Source: Paenibacillus glycinis
GTDB lineage: Bacteria > Bacillota > Bacilli > Paenibacillales > Paenibacillaceae
Reading direction: 5' to 3'
Assembly (NCBI RefSeq): GCF_009909185.1
Contig: NZ_JAAAMV010000001.1
Span: forward strand, 310,001-374,000
Length of the DNA: 64,000 bases
In this document: positions 32,835 through 41,878 of the stretch, piece after piece
Numbering within the stretch: the stretch's first letter is position 1
Layout of the letters: each line of letters begins with the position of its first letter
Program-made: the position numbers and the translations under genes
Notes under the pieces: generated by a model
What the model saw: only the letters and a program-made list of their open reading frames with translations
What the model was told of the DNA's origin: nothing
Database searches by the model: none

Positions 32835-35728
32835 GATTCCACTCCTTCTGCGCTTGGTGTCAGCCATTCATGCATCCGCGGCACGATTTGGTCCAAATGC
32901 ATCGTTTCGATTTTCGGACCCGGAAGCGAGTACAGAAAATATTTGCCGTAATACGTGTCGATCACGCGGGTATCGTAGATGAGGACGACGCCGCGGTCTT
33001 TCGCCGTGCGAACCAGACGCCCGAAGCCTTGCTTGAATCGAATGACGGCTTGCGGGATGGAGAGCTTCATGAACGGGTTCTGCTTCTGCTCCTGCAGCAG
33101 CTCCGATTTGGCTTCCACGAGCGGATGGTTAGGCGGCTGGAAAGGAAGTCTCACGATCGCGAGACAGGTCAATGCATCGCCCGGAATATCGACGCCTTCC
33201 CAGAAGCTGCTCGTGCCGAGCAGCACCGAGGCGGCCTGCTGCTGAAACCTTCGCGTCAGCTTGCTGCGGTTGCTGCTGTCGATGCCTTGTCCGAGCACTT
33301 GGATGCCGCTTTGCGAAAGCGCCTCTTTCAGCGGCTCGTATACCTGCTTGAGCATCTTATATGAAGTGAACAAGACCAGCATCCGCCCATGCGTGCCGAC
33401 CGCCGCTTCGGTCAACGATTGCACCAGCATCTCGTTGAACATCGGGTCGCCCGCGGCTCCCTTCAGTACCGGAAAATTGCGCGGTATGATGACGAGCGCC
33501 TGATCCCGGTAATTGAACGGCGACGGCAGCTGGACGGTTTTCAATCTGCCTGCTTCCTCTTCGCCGCTCAGGCCAAGCTGCTCGCAGGCGTATTGAAAGG
33601 ATTTCTGCACCGACAGCGTCGCGGAGGTCATGACCACGCTGCGCTTCGTCTCGAAGAAATACGTTCTGAGCTGATTGCTGACGTCCGCCGGGACCGCGTA
33701 CATCTGAACCGACTTCGCCCTGGAATTGCTGTTGGCCTCCAGCCAATACACCGTATCCGTCCGGTCCGCCTTGATGAATTGGCGCAAATCGTCGCGGGCG
33801 CGGGCCAGATCCTTCACCGTGCCGCTCAAGTCGGTCACGAGCGCCGCGATGCCCGGATCGTCGACGTCCTCCTTGATGGCGGCGAACACTTTTTCGAGCG
33901 GCCGAATGATTTGGCTCAAGTAGCCATGTATGGCTTCTTCCACCAGCTGCGCTTCTTTCCACGGGTCGGGCAACTTGCCCCCTCGCAGTCGAAGCACGAA
34001 CTGTCCCGCTTCCCCGCCGCCCGGACCGTCCTGGGCGGCGTTTCTCGCTCCGCCGCCGGTGCTCATGATGGCGTACAGGAGCTCGAACAAGCGGTCCCAC
34101 TCGTCCCGCAGTTCGCCGAATACGGGCACGACCTCGTCGATCTCTTCCCGCCACTTCTGCGTATTCTCGACGTTCTCGTTCGCCAGCCTGCTGTTCAGCA
34201 CGATCAACTGCCCGCTGCGCGCGTCCTTGCACAGGCGGAAGACCGGCTGCTGAACGGAATAATACGACAGCTGCGTGCCGAGATGCTTGCCCGCGACTTC
34301 TTCCAGATGATGCGCTTCGTCCAGTATCAAGTGCTCGTAGCCCGGCAGCAACCGATGATCCGCGCGAATGTCCGTGAACAGCATGGAATGATTCGTGATG
34401 ACGACGTCGGCGAGATTGGCTTCCTGCTTGGCGCGATGATAGTAGCAGCGTTTGAACCACGGACACGCGCGGTTCAGGCAGGAATCGGCGTCGCTCGCCA
34501 CTACGCTCCAGAAGTCCGCTCCGCGGTTGCCGAAGTTCAGTTCCTCCTGGTCGCCGTGCTCGGTCTCGCTCAACCATACGACCATTTGGGAAGCCGTGAT
34601 GCGGTCTTCGGCCGGCGCGCCGAAGTCCCTCAGGTTTACTTTTCCCTCGAATTTGCGCAGGCATAAATAATTGCCGCGTCCTTTAAAGACGGCGGCCTTG
34701 AACGGATACGGCATCACGGCGAGCAGCAGCGGCAAATCTCTTGAGCGCAGCTGCTCCTGCAGGTTGATCGTATGCGTGCTGACGACTATCTTTTTATTAT
34801 GCTGGACACCATAGTAGAGAGCCGGAATGAGATAACCGAGGGATTTTCCCGTGCCCGTGCCCGCTTCGATCAGCAAGTGCCGTTCCTCGTCCAGCGCGTC
34901 GATGACTTCCTGGAACATCATGTTTTGAGGTTCCCGCTCTTCGTACCCCGGAACGATCGCGGCTATGCCCGCCTTGATATGCGCGAGGAACGCGGAAAAC
35001 GTCCAATCCGCCGCCGAAGCCGCTTGCTCTTCTTCGCTCCGCGGATGCTGTTCCTCCGTCCAGTCGCCGGCTTTCATCGCGAATTGGCGGAAGTACGTGT
35101 ATGCATCCAAATCGATCGCGGTTTGCATTTCCTTTTTGAGCGCGAATTGCGAGGTAAACCAGCCCAGATCGTCGATCTCGTCGCCGAGCAGCTGCGTCAA
35201 GCGCTGCACCGTAAGCAGCGGCAAGCCGTCGAGCTTCCGGCAGCACGCGACGAACAGCTCCGCCGTTGCCATGGCGTCGCTGTCCGCGCGGTGATGCCGA
35301 TCGTGTTCGATGCCGAAATGCTCCGTGACGGCGCCCAACTGATAGGTCGTCAACGCCGGATACAGGATCCGGAGCAGATCGATCGTGTCGAGCCGCCTGC
35401 CGTCGAACGCCACGTAGCCGCAGCGGTCGAGCGCCGCGTTCAAGAAGCCCGCGTCGAAGCCGACGTTATGCGCGACAAGCACGGCATCGCCGAGCATCGG
35501 AACGACTTCGAGCAGCACTTCTTCGAGCTCCGGCGCGTCCGCGACCATCGTCTCGTCGATTCCGGTCAGCCCCGTGATGAACGCCGGGATCGGAATCGTC
35601 GGCTTGACGAACGAACTGTACGTGCGCGCCACCTTCAAGTCTTCATCCAGCAGCACGAGGCCGACCTGTATAATATCATCGCCGGCGCCATGGCCGGTCG
35701 TTTCCAAATCCAATACGGCATAATTCAT
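32831..35728 (-). CDS. dinG: DinG-family exonuclease/helicase
   Basis: The 965-residue protein begins with a DEDDh 3'-5' exonuclease domain (AVLDLETTGHGAGDD, VAHNVGFDAGFLN, HHRADSDAMATAEL) and continues as an XPD/DinG-type superfamily 2 helicase with Walker A EAGTGTGKSLGY, LILDEAHHLEE and C-terminal SFWEGVDIPGDAL and QGFGRLVRTAKD. Four cysteines (CLRKFEG, SCLNRACPWFKRC) sit where DinG/XPD enzymes bind an iron-sulfur cluster. I use the ATG at 35728, which begins at the exonuclease motif; its GGGGAGG is 11 bases upstream. Confidence 0.92.
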   Translation of the reverse strand: MNYAVLDLETTGHGAGDDIIQVGLVLLDEDLKVARTYSSFVKPTIPIPAFITGLTGIDETMVADAPELEEVLLEVVPMLGDAVLVAHNVGFDAGFLNAALDRCGYVAFDGRRLDTIDLLRILYPALTTYQLGAVTEHFGIEHDRHHRADSDAMATAELFVACCRKLDGLPLLTVQRLTQLLGDEIDDLGWFTSQFALKKEMQTAIDLDAYTYFRQFAMKAGDWTEEQHPRSEEEQAASAADWTFSAFLAHIKAGIAAIVPGYEEREPQNMMFQEVIDALDEERHLLIEAGTGTGKSLGYLIPALYYGVQHNKKIVVSTHTINLQEQLRSRDLPLLLAVMPYPFKAAVFKGRGNYLCLRKFEGKVNLRDFGAPAEDRITASQMVVWLSETEHGDQEELNFGNRGADFWSVVASDADSCLNRACPWFKRCYYHRAKQEANLADVVITNHSMLFTDIRADHRLLPGYEHLILDEAHHLEEVAGKHLGTQLSYYSVQQPVFRLCKDARSGQLIVLNSRLANENVENTQKWREEIDEVVPVFGELRDEWDRLFELLYAIMSTGGGARNAAQDGPGGGEAGQFVLRLRGGKLPDPWKEAQLVEEAIHGYLSQIIRPLEKVFAAIKEDVDDPGIAALVTDLSGTVKDLARARDDLRQFIKADRTDTVYWLEANSNSRAKSVQMYAVPADVSNQLRTYFFETKRSVVMTSATLSVQKSFQYACEQLGLSGEEEAGRLKTVQLPSPFNYRDQALVIIPRNFPVLKGAAGDPMFNEMLVQSLTEAAVGTHGRMLVLFTSYKMLKQVYEPLKEALSQSGIQVLGQGIDSSNRSKLTRRFQQQAASVLLGTSSFWEGVDIPGDALTCLAIVRLPFQPPNHPLVEAKSELLQEQKQNPFMKLSIPQAVIRFKQGFGRLVRTAKDRGVVLIYDTRVIDTYYGKYFLYSLPGPKIETMHLDQIVPRMHEWLTPSAEGVES

Positions 35729-35770
35729 CCGGTACGTATCCTCCCCAAACGAGAAACGGGCCGCAACCCG

Positions 35771-35811
35771 AAACAAGCGGCGCAAGCTTCGCGAATTCCG
35801 GCTTGCGCCGC
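35771..35811 (-). terminator. Terminator-like hairpin between TPR gene and dinG
   Basis: On the minus strand GCGGCGCAAGC pairs with GCTTGCGCCGC (11 bp) around a 13-base loop, followed by TTGTTT. The T-run is interrupted, so efficiency is uncertain; it lies between the TPR gene stop and the dinG start. Confidence 0.6.
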
Positions 35812-35893
35812 CATGGTGCAAGCGCGTTTCCTTCTTCGAACGTTCAGCGAGGATCCCTGACTATCCCCATGTTACTCGCCTGACTGTTCCATT

Positions 35894-36664
35894 CTATAGC
35901 TGACCGCTTCCGAAATAAAGCGATAAATGTCCTGCATGCTGCTCGCAGGATCTCATGTTGGCAAGCGGATCGGTAAATTCGGGATCGGCCTCATGCGCCT
36001 GCTCGAAATACTTTGCCGCCTGTTCCAGGTTCATTCGTACGGCCTGGATGCAGCCCAACGCGTTAAGGCCGAGCGCCCGCCACTTCGGATGTTCCGTCAC
36101 TTCCACCAACAATTGGAAATGCCGCTGCGCTTCGTGCCATTCCTGCAAATGCATGAACGTCATGCCCAGAAAGAGCCGCGCGTGGTTGTTTTCGGGAGAA
36201 CGGGTGACCGCTTCTTCGAAATGCTTCGCCGCGTCGCGGAACATCAGAAGCTTGAAGTACCCCTGCCCCTTGCTCATATGCAGCAGTTCCGCGGCTTCCC
36301 AGTCGTCGTTCCCGTTCTCCGTTCCGAGCGCGCTCGCCGCGGCTTCGGTTGAAGGGGTGACGGCCGCAGCGGCCGGTGGAACGGCGGAAACGATTTTCGG
36401 ATAAGCGGCCTGTTTCGAAGGCTGCTTCGGTTCCGCCGCCGTCGATGAATCGGCGCTTTGCTTGAGGCATTGCTGCTGCAGGTCGCGAAAATCGGCCATG
36501 CTTTCCTCGAACTGCAGCCATTCCTCGATAAACGTATCGCTAAATTGCTTCAGCTTGGCTAATTGCTCATCCAGTCGTTTGCGTTCGGTGTCGTCGGCAT
36601 GCGGATAATGGATAATGATGTCTTGAAGAATGTCCTGCATCGTTGCAAATACATGCTTGAACAT
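35894..36664 (-). CDS. tetratricopeptide repeat protein
   Basis: The 256-residue protein starts with a coiled-coil-prone region, passes through an Ala/Pro/Thr-rich linker near residues 75-115, and ends with about three TPR-like helical pairs: AELLHMSKGQGYFKLLMFRD, SPENNHARLFLGMTFMHLQE and NALGCIQAVRMNLEQAAKYF. It is probably a protein-protein interaction module. The ATG at 36664 has AAGGTGGG upstream; a GTG three codons earlier is too close to that site. It lies between panD and dinG, where B. subtilis has no such gene. Confidence 0.78.
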   Translation of the reverse strand: MFKHVFATMQDILQDIIIHYPHADDTERKRLDEQLAKLKQFSDTFIEEWLQFEESMADFRDLQQQCLKQSADSSTAAEPKQPSKQAAYPKIVSAVPPAAAAVTPSTEAAASALGTENGNDDWEAAELLHMSKGQGYFKLLMFRDAAKHFEEAVTRSPENNHARLFLGMTFMHLQEWHEAQRHFQLLVEVTEHPKWRALGLNALGCIQAVRMNLEQAAKYFEQAHEADPEFTDPLANMRSCEQHAGHLSLYFGSGQL

Positions 36665-36798
36665 GGTACGCACCCACCTTCACGCCGTAGTTGTGGAGAA
36701 TGAAGCGATTTGTTATGCTCATTCTTTGCGCGGGCATCGCTTTTCATACTCCAACCCAACCGTTTCACAGCGCTGGCAGCGCGGAGCGGCGCCATCGG

Positions 36799-37182
36799 TC
36801 ACGAAATCGTCGCGTGCCGTTCCTCGTTTGCCAATTGCACGGGTTTGTTGGCCGCATCCAAAAACACGACCTTCGGTTTGTAGCTTCGCGCTTCTTCTTC
36901 CGTCATCGTGCCGTATGAAATAATAATGACATTATCGCCCGGCTGCACCAGTCTGGCCGCAGCGCCGTTCAAGCAGATGACGCCGGAGCCGCGAGGACCG
37001 GTGATCACGTACGTTTCCAGCCTTGCGCCGTTGTAGTTGTTGACGATTTGAACCTTCTCGTTCGGCCAGATGTCGGCGAGTTCCATCAAGTCTTCATCGA
37101 TGGTGATGCTGCCGACGTAATTCAAGTTCGCTTCAGTGACTGTAGCTCGGTGAAGCTTTGACTTCATCATCGTTCTGAACAT
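36799..37182 (-). CDS. panD: aspartate 1-decarboxylase
   Basis: PanD makes beta-alanine for pantothenate. The 127-residue proenzyme has the self-cleavage site NYVGSITID, where Gly-Ser splits to give the pyruvoyl cofactor, plus [13 protein letters not shown] near the start and [19 protein letters not shown]. Length equals that of B. subtilis PanD. The ATG at 37182 follows GGAGG; its first 50 bases overlap the end of panC. Confidence 0.96.
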   Translation of the reverse strand: MFRTMMKSKLHRATVTEANLNYVGSITIDEDLMELADIWPNEKVQIVNNYNGARLETYVITGPRGSGVICLNGAAARLVQPGDNVIIISYGTMTEEEARSYKPKVVFLDAANKPVQLANEERHATIS

Positions 37183-38065
37183 GGGGTTCACCTCCAGCCA
37201 ATTGGAATAATCGGTTATCGATCAGGCGCGTGCCGCCGAACTTGACGGCCAACGCCAGAATCAGCTGCGCGTTAATTTCGGCCAGTCGTTGATCGGGATC
37301 GAGCTGCTTCAGCGAAGGGTACTTCAGCACTTCCACGTAATCGATCTCCGCCAGCGGCGCCGTGCGGATGAGACCGGCTGCTTCCGCGGCCAAGCGGCCT
37401 GCCGTCATCTCGGGCTCGCGCAGCCGTTTTCCCGCCTCGTCCAGCGCCTTCGACAGAACCAGCGCTTGTGCGCGCTGCTCGGCGTTCAGGTAGACGTTGC
37501 GGGAGCTCATCGCCAGTCCGTCGGGTTCGCGCACCGTCTCGCACGGGATGATGTCCACCGGAATATTGAGATCGTCGACCATTTGCTGGACGACGGCCAC
37601 TTGCTGCGCGTCTTTCATGCCGAAATACGCGCGATTCGCTTGAACCAGGTTGAAGAGCTTGCTGACGACCGTTCCGACCCCGTCGAAATGACCGGGTCTG
37701 GACGCGCCGCACAGCGATTCCGTCACTTCGCTGATCAGCACGCGCGTCAGCGGCTTGGACGGATACATCTCCTGCACGGAAGGCGCGAACAGAATCGCCG
37801 CCCCGTTTCGCTCGGCCAGCGCCGCATCGCGCTCCAAATCTCGCGGATAGCGCTCGAAATCTTCATTCGGCCCGAATTGAAGCGGATTGACGAAAACGGA
37901 CACGACCGTGAACTCGCACTCGTTGCTCGCGCGCCTTATCAAGCTGGCATGGCCTTCATGCAGATAGCCCATCGTCGGCACCAGGCCGATGAAGCCGTTC
38001 GGCGACTTGCTTCGCTGGCGGGCCAGCGCGGCCTTCAATTCGCTGATTGTATCGACGATTATCAT
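37133..38065 (-). CDS. panC: pantothenate synthetase
   Basis: PanC joins pantoate and beta-alanine using ATP. The 310-residue protein has [17 protein letters not shown] with the HxGH nucleotidyl motif, [15 protein letters not shown], [19 protein letters not shown] sequence and the AMSSRNVYL loop. It is longer than usual by about 20 residues at the C-terminus, and that tail is the part overlapping panD. Its ATG overlaps the panB stop as ATGA. Confidence 0.96.
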   Translation of the reverse strand: MIIVDTISELKAALARQRSKSPNGFIGLVPTMGYLHEGHASLIRRASNECEFTVVSVFVNPLQFGPNEDFERYPRDLERDAALAERNGAAILFAPSVQEMYPSKPLTRVLISEVTESLCGASRPGHFDGVGTVVSKLFNLVQANRAYFGMKDAQQVAVVQQMVDDLNIPVDIIPCETVREPDGLAMSSRNVYLNAEQRAQALVLSKALDEAGKRLREPEMTAGRLAAEAAGLIRTAPLAEIDYVEVLKYPSLKQLDPDQRLAEINAQLILALAVKFGGTRLIDNRLFQLAGGEPHVQNDDEVKASPSYSH

Positions 38066-39021
38066 GATTGGCTGCCTCCTTTGACGGAGTCCGGCGAAGC
38101 GGCGCTCTCCGAATTCTTCTTCGTGCGCGGCTGCTTGCCCGGCTGGCCGGCTTCCGCTTCTTCATGCTCCGGACCGCTGCCGCTGCCGTACAATCTCCGC
38201 AATACTTCCTGCTCCATCGGGAACGCATGGGCTTGCTCCGGAAACGCCCGCGATTTTACGTCGGCCACGTACGCGCCGATTGCGCTGCGGATCGTCGATC
38301 CGATATCCGCGTACGTTTTCACGAACCTTTTCTCATAATAAGGAGATGCATATTGCAAAATATCGTGGTAGACGAGCACTTGACCGTCGCAGCCCCGGCC
38401 CGCGCCGATGCCGATCGTCGGAATCGTCAGCGCCGAGGAGATGGCTTCCGCAAGCGGCTCCGTCACGAGCTCCAGCACGATGCTGAACGCGCCGGCCGCT
38501 TCGAGCGCTTTCGCGTCGTCGATCAGCCGCTGCGCTTCCTTCTCCAGTTTGCCCTGCACCTTGTATCCCCCGAGCTGATGAACCGACTGCGGCGTGAGGC
38601 CGATATGGCCCATAACGGGAATGCCCGCCCTCACGAGCGCGGCCACTTCGTCCGCCACTTCCGCGCCGCCCTCGAGCTTGACGGCCTGCGCATGTCCTTC
38701 TTGCAGCAGTCTTGCCGCATTCCGCAGCGTCGTTTCTTTGCCGAGATGATAGGTCATGAACGGCAAATCCGCCACGATGAACGTATTTCTGGCTCCCCTG
38801 GCGACCGCCCGGGTATGGTACACCATATCGTCTAGCGTCACGGGAATCGTCGTATCGTACCCAAGCACGACATTGCCGAGCGAATCCCCGACGAGAATCA
38901 TATCGAGTTCGGCTTCCTCCGCTAATTTGGCGGAAGGATAATCGTAAGCGGTCAGCATCGAGATCGGCTCGCCGCTTTGCTTCATTTTCTTCAGCTTCGT
39001 GATCGTAACGGGTTGTTTCAT
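38062..39021 (-). CDS. panB: 3-methyl-2-oxobutanoate hydroxymethyltransferase
   Basis: PanB adds a hydroxymethyl group from methylene-tetrahydrofolate to ketoisovalerate, the first step of pantothenate synthesis. The 319-residue protein has [42 protein letters not shown] and [19 protein letters not shown] Gly/Ser/Lys-rich C-terminal tail of about 40 residues exceeds the usual length. The ATG at 39021 has GAGGAGG upstream. It heads panB-panC-panD, preceded by a leader with its own terminator. Confidence 0.96.
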   Translation of the reverse strand: MKQPVTITKLKKMKQSGEPISMLTAYDYPSAKLAEEAELDMILVGDSLGNVVLGYDTTIPVTLDDMVYHTRAVARGARNTFIVADLPFMTYHLGKETTLRNAARLLQEGHAQAVKLEGGAEVADEVAALVRAGIPVMGHIGLTPQSVHQLGGYKVQGKLEKEAQRLIDDAKALEAAGAFSIVLELVTEPLAEAISSALTIPTIGIGAGRGCDGQVLVYHDILQYASPYYEKRFVKTYADIGSTIRSAIGAYVADVKSRAFPEQAHAFPMEQEVLRRLYGSGSGPEHEEAEAGQPGKQPRTKKNSESAASPDSVKGGSQS

Positions 39022-39116
39022 GGGCTTCGTCCTCCTCAGAATTGGATGGGCGTCCGCGAAGTTCGTCATGCCTAGTCTAAGCTTTCACGATCGGCGTTCG
39101 TCCTATGTGATCAACG

Positions 39117-39149
39117 CAAAAAAACCTTCTAGCCGCCGCTAAAAAGGTT
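39117..39149 (-). terminator. Terminator in the panB leader
   Basis: On the minus strand AACCTT pairs with AAGGTT, with an inner TAGC-GGCG-GCTA hairpin, followed by seven T. It lies after a separate birA terminator and about 95 bases before panB, so it most simply acts on the panB leader transcript. Confidence 0.8.
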
Positions 39150-39343
39150 CCGATCCGAAAAAGGAACATCCTGGCTAAAGCGGGCTTCCTTCTGTCTCGG
39201 TCCCTGACGGCTCAGAGCAGAATACGCACTGCCTTGCTAATGACGTTTATGATGTCATTCCCGCATGCCGCGTCGGTCGAGGGTGCGGTTCGCGATCGGC
39301 GATACCGCCCCAATAACGAGCATGGCTGGTAAGGCGAGTATAT
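39150..39343 (-). promoter_or_regulatory. Structured panB leader, possible Pan-type RNA element
   Basis: Between the birA terminator and the leader terminator the minus strand can form an AATGAC/GTCATT stem (39259-39254 with 39244-39239) and a GCAG/CTGC stem (39232-39229 with 39220-39217) with a TGCGTATT loop. Pantothenate operons of Firmicutes often carry the Pan RNA motif in this place, a hairpin with bulged adenosines. I cannot confirm the Pan consensus by eye, and no clear promoter was found. Confidence 0.4.
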
Positions 39344-39374
39344 CAAAAAAACGGCCCCCCGTCTATGAACCGTT
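39344..39374 (-). terminator. Terminator overlapping the birA stop
   Basis: On the minus strand AACGG near the birA stop can pair with CCGTT just before a run of seven T; a smaller ACGG-GGGG-CCGT hairpin is an alternative. It closes the long ypjD-to-birA unit. Confidence 0.65.
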
Positions 39375-40358
39375 ATCCCCCGGAGGCACCTGTTCGGCCG
39401 AGAACAACGGAACGACGGCACCGTCGTTCCGGCGTACGAGCAGCGCGCCTTGTTCGTTCAGTCCGACCGGCGTTCCGGTCGTCTCCAGACCGCCGATAAT
39501 GAGACGCGTCGGTTTGTTAAGCGTGACGGACAACGCCTCCCACAACGTCTGTATCGGGGCGAAGCCTTCCCGCTGGTAGACCGCGTAGAGCTGCTGGAAT
39601 TGCGAGAAGAAGCCCGCGATGATCTCGGCCCGGTCCAACGGCCGGCCCAGCTGGATCCGCAGGGACGTGGCGATTTCGCGCAACTCCGGCGGGTAATCGT
39701 CCTCCGTCAAATTGACGCTGATGCCGATTCCCGCGATCACGTATCGCAGCCGTTCTTCCTCGGCCGTCGATTCCAGCAGGATGCCGCTGATTTTTTTGCC
39801 GCCGATAAGCAGGTCGTTCGGCCACTTTATGCCGATATCGAGCGGCGCCGCGGCCGCTCGCAAGGCGCGGCATAAAGCGACTGCCGTCAGCAGCGTCAGC
39901 TGGGGCGCGAAATGAATCGGCATGCCGGGACGCAGGATGAAGCTCATCCAGATTCCTTTGCCGGATGGCGACACCCATTTGCGGCCCATGCGGCCGCGGC
40001 CGTTTGTCTGCTGCTCGGCGATGACCAGCGTGCCTTCCGGGGCTCCGTCTTCGGCAAGGCGCTGCGCGATGTTTTGGGTCGAATCGACCTCGTCGAACAG
40101 CCGGAGGCCGCCGATCATCGTTACGTTTTTCGCTTGAAACTTGATGCCGAGCTCCTGCGCCGTCAGCTTGGACGGGCGCCCGGTCAGACGATAGCCGAGG
40201 CGGCGCGAAGCTTCTATCACGTACCCCGCCGCTTCCAGCTTCTTGATCTGCTTCCAAATCGCCGTCCGGCTGATTTGCAGTTCTTGGCTGAGCCATTCCC
40301 CGGAGACGTAACCTTCGTTTTCCTTCGCCTCCAGCAGCTCGAGAATGCGATTGTTCAT
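39363..40358 (-). CDS. birA: biotin-[acetyl-CoA carboxylase] ligase / biotin operon repressor
   Basis: The 331-residue bifunctional protein has an N-terminal winged helix (GYVSGEWLSQELQISRTAIW) and a biotin ligase domain with AEQQTNGRGRMGRKWVSP, the biotinyl-AMP loop, near residues 114-131 and the GIKWPNDLLIGGKKISGIL motif. It should attach biotin to the acetyl-CoA carboxylase carrier and repress biotin genes. It follows cca, as in B. subtilis. Confidence 0.95.
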   Translation of the reverse strand: MNNRILELLEAKENEGYVSGEWLSQELQISRTAIWKQIKKLEAAGYVIEASRRLGYRLTGRPSKLTAQELGIKFQAKNVTMIGGLRLFDEVDSTQNIAQRLAEDGAPEGTLVIAEQQTNGRGRMGRKWVSPSGKGIWMSFILRPGMPIHFAPQLTLLTAVALCRALRAAAAPLDIGIKWPNDLLIGGKKISGILLESTAEEERLRYVIAGIGISVNLTEDDYPPELREIATSLRIQLGRPLDRAEIIAGFFSQFQQLYAVYQREGFAPIQTLWEALSVTLNKPTRLIIGGLETTGTPVGLNEQGALLVRRNDGAVVPLFSAEQVPPGDNGS

Positions 40359-40425
40359 GGTCCGACACCTCGATTCTAATACGGCATGACTTCACTATCG
40401 ATTGATGCTAGTATTCAACGAGCGC

Positions 40426-41856
40426 TCAACGTTCATGATCGCTCAGCAATTTCTTCGCTTTCGTCAATAAAAGGTCTTTCTCGTTCGGCACTTCGCCGAG
40501 CGCCGTCGCTTGCAGCAGCTGCTGCAGCAGACGGCCGAGCCAAGGGCCGGAAGGTCTCCCGGTCAAGCCAAGCAAATCCTTGCCCTTGACGGCAAGATCG
40601 CGAATCGCGGCTGCCGGCATCGCTTCAAGGGATGCCTGCAGCAGGTGTACGACGGCATCCAATGCTTTGCGGCGTTCGTCGGAATTCGTAACATCGGGCA
40701 AGACGAGCGAGGGAACGCGGCCGATGACGGAAAGCCAGCTCTGCGCGGCGGCTTGTCCATCATCCAACACGGACATGATCCAAGCCCTGTTCGCTTCCGC
40801 CGGCACCGGCTGCACTTGCTTCCCTGCAAGGCCATCCGACAATCGACGGATCGTATCCGCCATCGCGACGTGAATGCGTATCATCGCGGCAAGGCGCGAC
40901 GACCGGGCTGCCGAATAGCGAAGCAGTCCGAACAGCTCCGAAGCTTGTTCGGCGTTCAGCGACAACGCGGCACACAGAGCCGCCCATCGATCCTCGGCCT
41001 CGCCGACCTCATGCAAGGCGCGAATGCCCGAAGCAATCCGTTTCCATGACGGGGGACTGGCGGCGTCCGATCCGAATGATGCAGGAGCACCTACCTGCGG
41101 TGTTCCGCGCCGGTCACGATTTTTGGTCGAGGCGTACGAGGACGCGGCGGTTACGATCTCTGCCGGAAGCGGGTCCTTCGTGCACGCAAGCAGCCCGCTC
41201 TCGGCTAGCAGCGCGGCAGCTTGATGCGGATGGGCGCCCGCGATCATCTTGTCGAATTCCAGGCCGATCCGCTCCATGGCGATATGCGCCAGCAGCGCCT
41301 TGTGGCGGCGTATCGCGCGCCATGTGCCATGCGCGATGCGCAGCTCGTAAGCCGCGGCGAAACGCAAGGCGCGAACGATGCGGAGCGCGTCTTCCTGCAG
41401 CCGGGCGTCGGCATCGCCGACGCAGCGCAGGACGCCCCTTTCGATATCGCGTCTTCCGCCGAAAGGATCGACCAGCGTGCCGTCGGCGCGCATCGCCATG
41501 CTGTTGATCGTGAAATCCCTGCGCAGCAGATCCTCGCGCAGGCTCGTGACGAACTCGACATGCGAGGGCCTGCGAAACCGCTCGTATTCGGACTCCGTGC
41601 GGAACGTCGTCACCTCGTACGTCTCGCCCTCATGCACGACGGTCACCGTTCCGTGCTGCAGGCCCGTCGGTATCGTATGCGGAAACGCTTCGATCACCTG
41701 CTCCGGCGATGCTGCCGTCGCGATATCCACGTCCTTCAGCGGTTTGCCGAGCAGCGTATCGCGGACGCAGCCACCTACGAATACCGCCTCAAAACCGCGC
41801 TCCTCCAGAACATAAAGCAAAGGGAGCGCCTTCGTCAGCGCTTCGCTCCTCGACAT
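40426..41856 (-). CDS. cca: CCA tRNA nucleotidyltransferase
   Basis: The 476-residue class II enzyme adds or repairs the CCA 3' end of tRNAs. Catalytic features are FVGGCVRDTLLGKPLKDVDIATAA, with the DxD metal pair, then RRDFTINSMAM and GRRDIERGVLRCVGDADARL. It is clearly longer than the roughly 400-residue B. subtilis enzyme. A low-complexity stretch near residues 230-275 (rich in Ser, Ala, Pro, Arg) lies between the head and tail domains and accounts for much of the excess. The ATG at 41856 has GGAGGG upstream. Confidence 0.93.
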   Translation of the reverse strand: MSRSEALTKALPLLYVLEERGFEAVFVGGCVRDTLLGKPLKDVDIATAASPEQVIEAFPHTIPTGLQHGTVTVVHEGETYEVTTFRTESEYERFRRPSHVEFVTSLREDLLRRDFTINSMAMRADGTLVDPFGGRRDIERGVLRCVGDADARLQEDALRIVRALRFAAAYELRIAHGTWRAIRRHKALLAHIAMERIGLEFDKMIAGAHPHQAAALLAESGLLACTKDPLPAEIVTAASSYASTKNRDRRGTPQVGAPASFGSDAASPPSWKRIASGIRALHEVGEAEDRWAALCAALSLNAEQASELFGLLRYSAARSSRLAAMIRIHVAMADTIRRLSDGLAGKQVQPVPAEANRAWIMSVLDDGQAAAQSWLSVIGRVPSLVLPDVTNSDERRKALDAVVHLLQASLEAMPAAAIRDLAVKGKDLLGLTGRPSGPWLGRLLQQLLQATALGEVPNEKDLLLTKAKKLLSDHER

Positions 41857-41878
41857 GGCCCTCCCTCCTTCTATAGGC

